Below are positions 38,651 through 49,430 of a DNA stretch of 64,000 nucleotides, piece after piece. The DNA lies in assembly GCF_029227915.1 (NCBI RefSeq), contig NC_079885.1, forward strand, positions 30,135,001 to 30,199,000. The letters run 5' to 3'. The notes under the pieces were generated by a model. The model was not told the origin of the DNA and did not search any database. It saw only the letters and a program-made list of their open reading frames with translations. Every line of letters starts with the position of its first letter. The stretch's first letter is position 1. This DNA comes from Hydractinia symbiolongicarpus. Taxonomy: Eukaryota; Cnidaria; Hydrozoa; Anthoathecata; Hydractiniidae. The position numbers were made by a program, and so were the translations under genes.

Positions 38651-41600
38651 ATTTTTTAAATTATTTTTTCACCACTAAAACGCATGAGACTTGTAGTTTT
38701 CAAAAATGTTTTCATTTTTGATGGGACGCTGAATAAAAGAAGTTTAATCGCTGGCAAACGAAAACCCGCGATTTCCCTTAAATCCCGGACTCGGCCCGTA
38801 TAGTCAAAAGTATACAAAGAAAGTACCCAGGGAGTAAACTCATTTCCCGAACGATTTTTTAAATTATTTTTTCACCACTAAAACGCATGAGACTTGTAGT
38901 TTTCAAAAATGTTTTCATTTTTGATGGGACGCTGAATAAAAGACGTTTAATCGCGGGCAAACAAAAACCCGCGATTTCCCGTAAATCGCGGACTCGGCCC
39001 GTATAATCAAAAGTAAACAAAGAAAGTACCCAGCGAGTAAACTCATTTCCCAAACGATTTTTTACATTATTTTTTCACCACTAAAACGCATGAGACTTGT
39101 AGTTTTCAAAAATGTTTTCATTTTTAATGAGACGCTTAATGAAAGAGGTTTAATCGCCGGCAAACCAAAACCCGCGATTTCCCGTAAATCCCCGGCTTGG
39201 CCCGTATAGTCGAATGTATACAAAGAAAGTACCCAGGGAGTAACTTATTTCCCGAACGATTTTTTAAATTATTTTTTCACCACTAAAACCCATGATACTT
39301 GTAGTTTTCAAAAATGTTTTCATTTTTGATGGAACGGTGAATAAAAGACGTTTAATCGCTGGCAAACGAAAACCCGCGATTTCCCGTAAATCCCGAACTC
39401 GGCCCGTATAATCAAAAGTAAACAAAGAAAGTACCCAGGGAGTAAACTCATTTCCCAAACGATTTTTTACATTATATTTTCACCACTAAAACGCATGAGA
39501 CTTGTAGTTTTCAAAAATGTTTTCATTTTTGATGGGACGCTGAATAAAAGAAGTTTAATCGCTGGCAAACGAAAACCCGCGATTTCGCGTAAATCCCGGA
39601 CTCGGCCCGTATAGTCAAAAGTATACAAAGAAAGTACCCAGGGAGTAAACTTATTTCCCGAACGATTTTTTAAATTATTTTTTCACCACTAAAACGCATG
39701 AGACTTGTAGTTTTCAAAAATGTTTTCATTTTTGATGAGACGCTTAATGAAAGAGGTTTAATCGCCGGCAAACCAAAACCCGCGATTTCCCGTAAATCCC
39801 CGGCTTGGCCCGTATAGTCGAATGTATACAAAGAAAGTACCCAGGGAGTAACTTATTTCCCGAACGATTTTTTAAATTATTTTTTCACCACTAAAACGCA
39901 TGAGACTTGTAGGTTTCAAAAATGTTTTCATTTTTGATGAGACGCCTAATGAAAGAGGTTTAATCGCCGGCAAACTAAAACCCGCGATTTCCCGTAAATC
40001 CCGGGCTTGGCCCGTATAGTCGAATGTATACAAAGAAAGTACCCTGTGAGTAAACTCATTTCCAGAACGATTTTTTAAATTATTTTTTCACCACTAAAAC
40101 GCATGAGACTTGTAATTTTCAAAAATGTTTTCTTTTTTGATGGGACGCTGAATAAAAGACGTTTAATCGCTGACAAACGAAAACCCGCGATTTCCCGTAA
40201 ATCCCGGACTCGGCCCGTATAATCAAAAGTAAACAAAGAAAGTACCCAGGGAGTAAACTCATTTCCCAAACGATTTTTTACATTATTTTTTCACCACTAA
40301 AATGCATGAGTCTTGTAGTTTTCAAAAATGTTTTCATTTTTAATGAGACGCCTAATGAAAGAGGTTTAATCGCCGGCAAACCAAAACCCGCGATTTCCCG
40401 TAAATCCCCGGCTTGGCCCGTATAGTCGAATGTATACAAAGAAAGTACCCAGGGAGTAACTTATTTCCCGAACGATTTTTTAAATTATTTTTTCACCACT
40501 AAAACGCATGATACTTGTAGTTTTCAAAAATGTTTTCATTTTTGATGGAACTGTGAATAAAAGACGTTTAATCGCTGGCAAACGAAAACCCGCGATTTCC
40601 CGTAAATCCCGAACTCGGCCCGTATAATCAAAAGTAAACAAAGAAAGTACCCAGGGAGTAAACTCATTTCCCAAACGATTTTTTACATTATATTTTCACC
40701 ACTAAAACGCATGAGACTTGTAGTTTTCAAAAATGTTTTCATTTTTGATGGGACGCTGAATAAAAGAAGTTTAATCGCTGGCAAACGAAAACCCGCGATT
40801 TCCCGTAAATCCCGGACTCGGTCCGTATAGTCAAAAGTATACAAAGAAAGTACCCAGGGAGTAAACTTATTTCCCGAACGATTTTTTAAATTATTTTATC
40901 ACCACTAAAACGCATGAGACTTGTAGTTTTCAAAAATGTTTTCATTTTTGATGAGACGCTTAATGAAAGAGGTTTAATCGCCGGCAAACCAAAACCCGCG
41001 ATTTCCCGTAAATCCCCGGCTTGGCCCGTATAGTCGAATGTATACAAAGAAAGTACCCAGGGAGTAACTTATTTCCCGAACGATTTTTTAAATTATTTTT
41101 TCAGCACTAAAACGCATGAGACTTGTAGGTTTCAAAAATGTTTTCATTTTTGATGAGACGCCTAATGAAACAGGTTTAATCGCCGGCAAACTAAAACCCG
41201 CGATTTCCCGTAAATCCCGGGCTTGGCCCGTATAGTCGAATGTATACAAAGAAAGTACCCTGTGAGTAAACTCATTTCCAGAACGATTTTTTAAATTATT
41301 TTTTCACCACTAAAACGCATGAAACTTGTAGTTTTCAAAAATGTTTTCTTTTTTGATGGGACGCTGAAAAAAAGACGTTTAATCGCTGGCAAACGAAAAC
41401 CCGCGATTTCCCGTAAATCCCGGACTCGGCCCGTATAATCAAAAGTAAACAAAGAAAGTACCCAGGGAGTAAACTCATTTCCCAAACGATTTTTTACATT
41501 ATTTTTTCACCACTAAAACGCATGAGTCTTGTAGTTTTCAAAAATGTTTTCATTTTTAATGAGACGCCTAATGAAAGAGGTTTAATCGCCGGCAAACCAA

Positions 41601-41919
41601 AACCCGCGATTTCCCGTAAATCCCTGGCTTGGCCCGTATAGTCGAATGTATACAAAGAAAGTACCCAGGGAGTAACTTATTTCCCGAACGATTTTTTAAA
41701 TTATTTTTTCACCACTAAAACGCATGATACTTGTAGTTTTCAAAAATGTTTTCATTTTTGATGGAACTGTGAATAAAAGACGTTTAATCGCTGGCAAACG
41801 AAAACCCGCGATTTCCCGTAAATCCCGGACTCGGCCCGAATAGTCAAATGTATACAAAAAAAGTACCCAGGGAGTAAACTCATTTCTCGAACGATTTTTT
41901 AAATTATTTTTTCACCACT

Positions 41920-42415
41920 AAAACGCATGAGACTTGAAGTTTTCAAAAATGTTTTCATTTTTGATGAGACGCCTAATGAAAGAGGTTTAATCGCCGGCAA
42001 ACGAAAACCCGCGATTTCCCGTAAATCCCGGGCTTGGCCCGTGTAGTCAAATGTATACAAAGAAAGTATCCAGGGAGTAAACTCATTTCCAGAACGATTT
42101 TTAAACTATCTTTTCACCACTAAAACGCATGAGACTTGTAGTTTTCAAAAATGTTTTCATTTTTGATGAGACGCTGAATAAAAGAAGTTTAATCGCCGGC
42201 AAACGGAAACCCGCGATTTCCCGTAAATCCCGGACTCGGCCCGTATAGTCAAAAGTATACAAAGAAAGTACACAGGGAGTGAACTCACTTCCCGAACGAT
42301 TTTTTAATTATTATTTCACCACTAAAGCCCATGAGACTTGGAGTTTTTAAAAATGTTTTCATTTTTGATGAGACGCTTAATGAAAGAGGTTTAATCGCTG
42401 GCAAACGAAAACCCA
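41920..42415. repeat. Island of right-arm-type monomers inside the six-mer HOR
   Basis: Two to three monomers here carry a set of rare variants otherwise found beyond 55 kb: GCCCGTGTAGTCAAATG, AAACTATCTTTTCACC, GCAAACGGAAACC, GTGAACTCACTTCCCG and TTAATTATTATTTCACC followed by CTAAAGCCCATGAG. Compare 58,741-58,990 and 59,350-59,600. Neighbouring monomers on both sides are ordinary left-arm types. Confidence 0.75.
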
Positions 42416-45400
42416 CGATTTCCCGTAAATCCCGGACTCGGCCCGTATAGTCAAAAGTATACAAAGAAAGTACCCAGGGAGTAAACTCATTTCCCGAACG
42501 ATTTTTTAAATTATTTTTTCACCACTTAAACGCATGAGACTTGTAGTTTTCAAAAATGATTTCGTTTTTGATGGGACGCTGAATAAAAGGAGTTTAATCG
42601 CTGGCAAACGAAAACCCCCGATTTCCCGTAAATCCCGGACTCGGCCCGTATAGTCAAAAGTATACAAAGAAAGTACCCAGGGAGTAAACTTATTTCCCGA
42701 ACGATTTTTTAAATTATTTTTTCACCACTAAAACGCATGAGACTTGTAGTTTTCAAAAATGTTTTCATTTTTGATGAGACGCTTAATGAAAGAGGTTTAA
42801 TCGCCGACAAACCAAAACCCGCGATTTCCCGTAAATCCCCGGCTTGGCCCGTATAGTCGAATGTATACAAAGAAAGTACCCAGGGAGTAACTTATTTCCC
42901 GAACGATTTTTTAAATTTTTTTTTCACCACTAAAACGCATGAGACTTGTAGTTTTCAAAAATGTTTTCATTTTTGATGAGACGCTTAATGAAAGAGGTTT
43001 AATCGCCGGCAAACCAAAACCCGCGATTTCCCGTAAATCCCCGGCTTGGCCCGTATAGTCGAATGTATACAAAGAAAGTACCCAGGGAGTAACTTATTTC
43101 CCGAACGATTTTTTAAATTATTTTTTCACCACTAAAACGCATGAGACTTGTAGGTTTCAAAAATGTTTTCATTTTTGATGAGAAGCCTAATGAAAGAGGT
43201 TTAATCGCCGGCAAACTAAAACTCGCGATTTCCCGTAAATCCCGGGCTTGGCCCGTATAGTCGAATGTATACAAAGAAAGTACCCTGTGAGTAAACTCAT
43301 TTCCAGAACGATTTTTTAAATTATTTTTTCACCACTAAAACGCATAAGACTTGTAGTTTTCAAAAAAATTTTCATTTTTGATGAGACGCTGAATAAAAGA
43401 AGTTTAATCGCCGGCAAACGAAAACCCGCGATTTCCCGTGAATCCCGGACTCGGCCCGAATAGTCAAATGTATACAAAAAAAGTACCCAGGGAGTAAACT
43501 CATTTCTCGAACGATTTTTTAAATTATTTTTTCACCACTAAAACGCATGAGACTTGTAGTTTTCAAAAATGTTTTCATTTTTGATGAGACGCCTAATGAA
43601 AGAGGTTTAATCGCCGGCAAACGAAAACCCGCGATTTCCCGTAAATCCCGGGCTTGGCCCGTATAGTCGAATGTATACAAAGAAAGTACCCTGTGAGTAA
43701 ACTCATTTCCAGAACGATTTTTTAAATTATTTTTTCACCACTAAAACGCATAAGACTTGTAGTTTTCAAAAATGTTTTCATTTTTGATGAGACGCTGAAT
43801 AAAAGAAGTTTAATCGCCGGCAAACGAAAACCCGCGATTTCCCGTGAATCCCGGACTCGGCCCGAATAGTCAAATGTATACAAAAAAAGTACCCAGGGAG
43901 TAAACTCATTTCTCGAACGATTTTTTAAATTATTTTTTCACCACTAAAACGCATGAGACTTGTAGTTTTCAAAAATGTTTTCATTTTTGATGGGACGCTG
44001 AATAAAAGAAGTTTAATCGCTGGCAAACGAAAACCCGCGATTTCCCTTAAATCCCGGACTCGGCCCGTATAGTCAAAAGTATACAAAGAAAGTACCCAGG
44101 GAGTAAACTCATTTCCCGAACGATTTTTTAAATTATTTTTTCACCACTAAAACGCATGAGACTTGTAGTTTTCAAAAATGTTTTCATTTTTGATGGGACG
44201 CTGAATAAAAGACGTTTAATCGCTGGCAAACGAAAACCCGCGATTTCCCGTAAATCCCGGACTCGGCCCGTATAATCAAAAGTAACCAAAGAAAGTACCC
44301 AGGGAGTAAACTCATTTCCCAAACGATTTTTTACATTATTTTTTCACCACTAAAACGCATGAGACTTGTAGTTTTCAAAAATGTTTTCATTTTTAATGAG
44401 ACGCTTAATGAAAGAGGTTTAATCGCCGGCAAACCAAAACCCGCGATTTCCCGTAAATCCCCGGCTTGGCCCGTATAGTCGAATGTATACAAAGAAAGTA
44501 CCCAGGGAGTAACTTATTTCCCGAACGATTTTTTAAATTATTTTTTCACCACTAAAACGCATGATACTTGTAGTTTTTAAAAATGTTTTCATTTTTGATG
44601 GAACGGTGAATAAAAGACATTTAATCGCTGGCAAACGAAAACCCGCGATTTCCCGTAAATCCCGAACTCGGCCCGTATAATCAAAAGTAAACAAAGAAAG
44701 TACCCAGGGAGTAAACTCTTTTCCCAAACGATTTTTTACATTATATTTTCACCACTAAAACGCATGAGACTTGTAGTTTTCAAAAATGTTTTCATTTTTG
44801 ATGCGACGCTGAATAAAAGAAGTTTATTCGCTGGCAAACGAAAACCCGCAATTTCCCGTAAATCCCGGACTCGGCCCGTATAGTCAAAAGTATACAAAGA
44901 AAGTACCCAGGGAGTAAACTTATTTCCCGAACGATTTTTTAAATTATTTTTTCACCACTAAAACGCATGAGACTTGTAGTTTTCAAAAATGTTTTCATTT
45001 TTGATGAGACGTTTAATGAAAGAGGTTTAATCGCCGGCAAACCAAAACCCGCGATTTCCCGTAAATCCCCGGCTTGGCCCGTATAGTCGAATGTATACAA
45101 AGAAAGTACCCAGGGAGTAACTTATTTCCCGAACGATTTTTTAAATTATTTTTTCACCACTAAAACGCATGAGACTTGTAGGTTTCAAAAATGTTTTCAT
45201 TTTTGATGAGACGCCTAATGAAAGAGGTTTAATCGCCGGCAAACTAAAACCCGCGATTTCCCGTAAATCCCGGGCTTGGCCCGTATAGTCGAATGTATAC
45301 AAAGAAAGTACCCTGTGAGTAAACTCATTTCCAGAACGATTTTTTAAATTATTTTTTCACCACTAAAACGCATGAGACTTGTAGTTTTCAAAAATGTTTT

Positions 45401-46293
45401 CTTTTTTGATGGGACGCTGAATAAAAGACGTTTAATCGCTGGCAAACGAAAACCCGCGATTTCCCGTAAATCGCGGACTCGGCCCGTATAATCAAAAGTA
45501 AACAAAGAAAGTACCCAGGGAGTAAACTCATTTCCCAAACGATTTTTTACATTATTTTTTCACCACTAAAACGCATGAGTCTTGTAGTTTTCAAAAATGT
45601 TTTCATTTTTAATGAGACGCTTAATGAAAGAGGTTTAATCGCTGGCAAACCAAAACCCGCGATTTCCCGTAAATCCCCGGGTTGGCCCGTATAGTCGAAT
45701 GTATACAAAGAAAGTACCCAGGGAGTAACTTATTTCCCGAACGATTTTTTAAATTATTTTTTCACCACTAAAACGCATGATACTTGTAGTTTTCAAAAAT
45801 GTTTTCATTTTTGATGGAACTGTGAACAAAAGACGTTTAATCGCTGGCAAACGAAAACCCGCGATTTCCCGTAAATCCCGAACTCGGCCCGTATAATCAA
45901 AAGTAAACAAAGAAAGTACCCAGGGAGTAAACTCATTTCCCAAACGATTTTTTACATTATATTTTCACCACTAAAACGCATGAGACTTGTAGTTTTCAAA
46001 AATGTTTTCATTTTTGATGGGACGCTGAATAAAAGAAGTTTAATCGCTGGCAAACGAAAACCCGCGATTTCCCGTAAATCCCGGACTCGGCCCGTATAGT
46101 CAAAAGTATACAAAGAAAGTACCCAGGGAGTAAACTTATTTCCCGAACGATTTTTTAAATTATTTTTTCACCACTAAAACGCATGAGACTTGTAGTTTTC
46201 AAAAATGTTTTCATTTTTGATGAGACGCTTAATGAAAGAGGTTTAATCGCCGGCAAACTAAAACCCGCGATTTCCCGTAAATCCCGGGCTTGG

Positions 46294-46298
46294 CCCGT
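46294..46298. repeat. Probable target-site duplication, left copy (CCCGT)
   Basis: CCCGT here and at 50,782-50,786 flank the element. Deleting the element plus one copy restores a 203-bp monomer with the normal GGCCCGTATAGTCG junction. The duplication is short, and the repeat of GGCCCG just inside the 5' end leaves an alternative reading of 4-6 bp. Confidence 0.65.
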
Positions 46299-46320
46299 TT
46301 TATTTATTTATTTATTTATT
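46298..46320 (-). repeat. LINE 3' tail, TTTA microsatellite (AAAT in sense strand)
   Basis: About five TTTA units on the plus strand directly follow the satellite sequence GGCTTGGCCCGT. This is the 3' end of the element on the minus strand. Short tandem tails instead of plain poly(A) are common in CR1/L2/I-type LINEs. The T at 46,298 is shared by flank and tail, which fits priming of reverse transcription from a nicked CCCGT end. Confidence 0.85.
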
Positions 46321-46478
46321 CTTTCTTTAAAGTCGATATACAATATACAATAAAACATGCTAGATACATTAATTAAAAAAAAAAAAAAAAAATTTGTTAG
46401 CCTTGGGCTAATTAAAATCGACTGTCCTAAAATAAAGTTTTTAAAAAAATAGGAGATTTATATTATAATAATAAGAAG
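46321..46478 (-). other. LINE 3' untranslated region
   Basis: Between the ORF2 TAG stop and the microsatellite tail. It is AT-rich and holds a homopolymer of 18 A on the plus strand at 46,375-46,392 (a T18 run in the sense strand). No further ORF or clear hairpin is seen. AATAAA hexamers occur in the sense strand of the tail just downstream. Confidence 0.8.
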
Positions 46479-49343
46479 CTAATTCGTATATCCTACGTTA
46501 CAAATATATGTGGCACAGAGACGACAACTGCACTGAATAAACGGAATGGTGTTTAGCCCGTGATGGAATAAAGACAACGAAGGGGCATTTCGGACAGAGT
46601 TTGGAAGCTTCTCCCATAATTTAGAAGCAATATAAGATACGCTTAATAGACCATGCTTTGTGGTGCGAGTTCTGCACCTTTCAAGAGAACTTGATGCACG
46701 GAAACTATATGCTGTGTTTTTGAATACAAAAACATCATTCATGTAGGATGGATTCTGTTTCATTTTTGTTTTAAAAACCTCCTTTAGCAATTTTCGGCAG
46801 AACTTTTCATGAATACTGATTCTGCATTCATTTTCAATTCTGTCGCATAAAAGTCTATTTGCTCTACTATGAATGCTATTAACTTTATGTAGTAGATCTC
46901 TACTTGAAAATCCCCATATAAGAGGGCAGTAATTAAATATGCTAGAAATAAATGAATTAGCAATAACATTTCGCTTATAATTAGACATATATGGTGATAT
47001 ACGTTTTAGGGCATTGATCTTGGCATTTGCCTTCTTACATAATGGAAGAACATGTTGCCGGAAAGAAAGCTGATTGTCCAGAATTATACCCAACAAATTT
47101 ACGTATGGAGACTCTTGTAATATATTATTTTTCAAATTTAAAGTAACAAAGTTTTCGTTTTTTGATTTTCCCAGAATGAGCAGTTTGCACTTCTCAGAAT
47201 TTAACTGAAGCCCATTATTGGAAAACCATGTGCTAACAGTTGAAAAAGCACTTTCTAAACATAACTTTATCTCCTCAAATTGTTTTCCATATGTATAAAG
47301 TGTATTGTCATCTGCGTAATTACAAATTTTAACATCAGCTCTATCATTAAAAATAAACATTAAATCATTTATATAAATATTGAATAAAAGTGGACCCAGA
47401 ATCGAACCTTGTGGGACACCACTAATAATTTCTTTCCACAAGCTGAAATAGCCATCAATTCCGACTCTTTGGAACCGATTGGTGAGATAACTCCTTAAAA
47501 GACCTAAAGCACTTTTTGAGAAACCATATGCATGTAGTTTCGCTATTAACAGATTATGATCCACACAATCAAATGCTTTACTCAAATCCATCAATAGCGC
47601 CCCTACAGCATTCCCTTTATCAAGATCTTTTCGCCACGATTCTATCATGTGAAGCAAAACATGCTGGCTGCTAAAACCCTTTCGAAAACCTGACAAAAGA
47701 GGTGATAATTTACTATCAATAAATTCATAAATCTGATCAAACATAATACGTTCAAAAATTTTTGACGCACTGCTCAGTTTACTAACAGGACGATAATTCA
47801 ATTTTGATGAACGATCTCCGTTTTTAAATAGTGGACAAATATCAGCCAATTTCATTGCTCCAGGGAAAACTTCATCGACAATAGATTTCTCAAACAGCTT
47901 GTTGATATGTTCTCCGTATACATCGACGTAATATTTGAGGAAACATGGTGGAATTGCTCCTTTGGGACCAGATTTGTTTTCTTTTAGGTTACCAATATAC
48001 TTTTTCATGATGTCAATTTCAATTGATTTGAAGCTCATTTTGTTGGTAGTGGTAACATGTTTCTTTATCCATATTATACTTGGATGCTGTTCGTAATTCT
48101 TGATGACGTTTTCAATATCGTTTTTATTATCGTTATAGTTTTCGTGCGGAATTCCATCAATATTCAAAGAATTCGTGACATTAACAAAATGATCATTTAT
48201 TATATTTGCTATATGTTCTTTTTCACGAATTATTTGATCATTTTCAACTATTACTTGGACTGTATCTTTTATACATTTGTTGGAAAATATCGGCTTTACA
48301 GTTTTCCAGAACTTTTTGTTATCAAAAATGTTTTTCATATTTAGTGATGTGTAATAAATTCTTTTCGCGTCTCTACAAACAGTGACACATTTGTTTCTTT
48401 GCCTTTTAAAATTTTCCCAGTTTTTAATAGAAGGGTGCTTATTGTAGATATTTTTAAATCTCGATCGAATCATTATCTCCTTTCGTACTGCTTTTGTTAT
48501 AAATGGAGAGTTATTATTTCTAACAACTTTGTATTTTATAGGGGCGTGTTTGCTGACCAACTGACTGAATTGTTCGTCAAAGTCGTTGTAATTTAAGTCA
48601 TTGTTTGATGCAATAAGTGACTCAAGGTCATGTTTAAAATGTTCGTCATTAAAAAGTCTGTAACAACGATAATTTATAATTTTAGGATCTTTCTTTGGTA
48701 TTTCCACATTTAAGAAAGTTACAACTATATCGTGATAATCAGAAAGGTCGTTTTCCAAAATGCTGGTGTGGTGGAATCGTTTAGAATCAGACACCCATAT
48801 GTGATCGACACATGATGGATTTTGTAATGATTTGTGACACGTTGGTTTTTTAATGAGGTTTTTTAAACGCAACTCTGAATTAAAAAGTAACATATCATCG
48901 TCATGTTCAACAGCATTAAAATCACCCATTAAAATAATATTATCAGAATTAATTTTCGAAAGAAACTCACGAATGCATCTTGTAAAATATTTAGTATTCA
49001 AGGATGGTGGTTTATAAATGCCAGCAACAATCCATTTTTGTTTACGTAAATTAATTTCCAAAAATATTGCTTCTATATCTTCTGGTAAGGACGATTTATC
49101 GATTTCTCTGCAAACAATGTTATTTCTAACATAAAACATAACACCTCCACCATATTGGTTTCTATCGTTTCTGAATGGTGGATAAAAACCATCCATATGA
49201 AATTGTGAGTTCAGAAAGCTTCCATCAAGTTTTGTTTCTGATACTAAGAAAATATCAACTTTATCACACAAGAGATTGTTTAAATGTTCAAATTTATTTC
49301 TGATTGAGTTGATGTTTAAGTGTCCAATCATAAGTTTAGACAT
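46479..49343 (-). CDS. LINE ORF2 protein: apurinic-like endonuclease and reverse transcriptase (954 aa)
   Basis: The enzyme of target-primed reverse transcription. It nicks the target DNA and copies the element RNA from the 3' end. The start is the first ATG (MSKLMIGHLNINS, A at -3); the frame is open 29 codons further up, to the ORF1 TGA. The endonuclease occupies about residues 1-215: LNINS (Asn10/Asn12), SETK (Glu36), MGDFNA (Asp141, Asn143), DHIW (Asp180, His181) and a final motif SDYHD at 201-205. The reverse transcriptase spans about 460-760: NYRPVS at 516, motif A LMDLSKAFDCVDH with Asp586, motif B SGVPQGSILGP, motif C YADD with Asp678 and Asp679, and motif E NLLGI. The C terminus has CSCRLC followed by another Cys (938, 940, 943, 948), a common ending in this kind of invertebrate LINE. 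Length is normal for the type. The only suspicious residue is Tyr203, where the SDH motif normally has His. Confidence 0.94.
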   Translation of the reverse strand: MSKLMIGHLNINSIRNKFEHLNNLLCDKVDIFLVSETKLDGSFLNSQFHMDGFYPPFRNDRNQYGGGVMFYVRNNIVCREIDKSSLPEDIEAIFLEINLRKQKWIVAGIYKPPSLNTKYFTRCIREFLSKINSDNIILMGDFNAVEHDDDMLLFNSELRLKNLIKKPTCHKSLQNPSCVDHIWVSDSKRFHHTSILENDLSDYHDIVVTFLNVEIPKKDPKIINYRCYRLFNDEHFKHDLESLIASNNDLNYNDFDEQFSQLVSKHAPIKYKVVRNNNSPFITKAVRKEIMIRSRFKNIYNKHPSIKNWENFKRQRNKCVTVCRDAKRIYYTSLNMKNIFDNKKFWKTVKPIFSNKCIKDTVQVIVENDQIIREKEHIANIINDHFVNVTNSLNIDGIPHENYNDNKNDIENVIKNYEQHPSIIWIKKHVTTTNKMSFKSIEIDIMKKYIGNLKENKSGPKGAIPPCFLKYYVDVYGEHINKLFEKSIVDEVFPGAMKLADICPLFKNGDRSSKLNYRPVSKLSSASKIFERIMFDQIYEFIDSKLSPLLSGFRKGFSSQHVLLHMIESWRKDLDKGNAVGALLMDLSKAFDCVDHNLLIAKLHAYGFSKSALGLLRSYLTNRFQRVGIDGYFSLWKEIISGVPQGSILGPLLFNIYINDLMFIFNDRADVKICNYADDNTLYTYGKQFEEIKLCLESAFSTVSTWFSNNGLQLNSEKCKLLILGKSKNENFVTLNLKNNILQESPYVNLLGIILDNQLSFRQHVLPLCKKANAKINALKRISPYMSNYKRNVIANSFISSIFNYCPLIWGFSSRDLLHKVNSIHSRANRLLCDRIENECRISIHEKFCRKLLKEVFKTKMKQNPSYMNDVFVFKNTAYSFRASSSLERCRTRTTKHGLLSVSYIASKLWEKLPNSVRNAPSLSLFHHGLNTIPFIQCSCRLCATYICNVGYTN

Positions 49344-49430
49344 GTTTTTCGTTTTCAAATATTTAATGGATTTGACATCACTAATTTGAGGAGATTCAAT
49401 TGATAGAAGTGCGTCTCTGTGCAGTACATA
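49344..49430 (-). other. Open in-frame linker between the ORF1 TGA and the ORF2 ATG
   Basis: These 87 bases are 29 sense codons in the frame shared by ORF1 and ORF2, with no stop and no ATG; a TTG lies at 49,356-49,358. They read YVLHRDALLSIESPQISDVK and then SIKYLKTKN before the ATG. So a single TGA is all that separates the two proteins. ORF2 could be made by reinitiation, an internal start or stop-codon readthrough; the sequence does not decide between them. Confidence 0.85.

Larger units (their letters stand above)
1..46298. repeat. Satellite DNA array, 202-203 bp monomer, left arm
   Basis: The whole stretch is head-to-tail copies of one monomer of 202 or 203 bp. Successive GCATGAGACTTG or GCATAAGACTTG starts fall at 1, 203, 405, 608 and so on, always in the same orientation. 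The backbone order is: GCATGAGACTTGTAG, an AT-rich hairpin, GATGAGACGC, TTTAATCGC, a CpG-rich core (CCCGCGATTTCCCGTAAATCCC), GGCCCGTATAGTC, GTATACAAAGAAAGTA, ATTTCC(C/A)GAACG, and an A/T tract ending TTTCACCACTAAAAC. Variation is mostly single-base substitution with 1-8 bp indels. No gene or unrelated sequence of any size is visible inside this arm. Such arrays usually form heterochromatin, often centromeric or subtelomeric; which of these applies here cannot be told. Confidence 0.98.
38650..46298. repeat. Six-monomer higher-order repeat (1,216 bp), part 1
   Basis: A six-unit order recurs: (a) AAGACGTTTAATCGC with GTAAACAAAG; (b) CATTTTTAATGAGACGC; (c) GCATGATACTTG with GATGGAAC(G/T)GTGAA; (d) TTACATTATATTTTCACC then GGGACGCTGAAT; (e) GAGACGCTTAATG with CCCCGGCTTGG; (f) TAGGTTTC with GACGCCTAATG and CAAACTAAAACC. 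Unit (a) starts near 38,859, 40,075, 41,291, 44,128 and 45,344, and unit (c) near 39,264, 40,480, 44,533 and 45,749. The order is broken at about 41.9-44.1 kb by other monomers. Confidence 0.82.

Noticed and set aside
46375-46392. The 18-A run as the poly(A) tail of a plus-strand retrotransposon.
   Set aside because: Both ORFs are on the minus strand, the run lies inside the element, and the true 3' end is the TTTA microsatellite next to the satellite junction.
48057-48596. Open frames of 95 and 65 codons on the plus strand within the LINE.
   Set aside because: They lie opposite the ORF2 coding sequence, are low-complexity and hydrophobic in translation, and have no recognisable domain; they are shadows.
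49356-49358. TTG as the ORF2 start, giving 959 residues.
   Set aside because: TTG is not a usual animal start, and an ATG with A at -3 lies five codons downstream, before the first conserved endonuclease motif.
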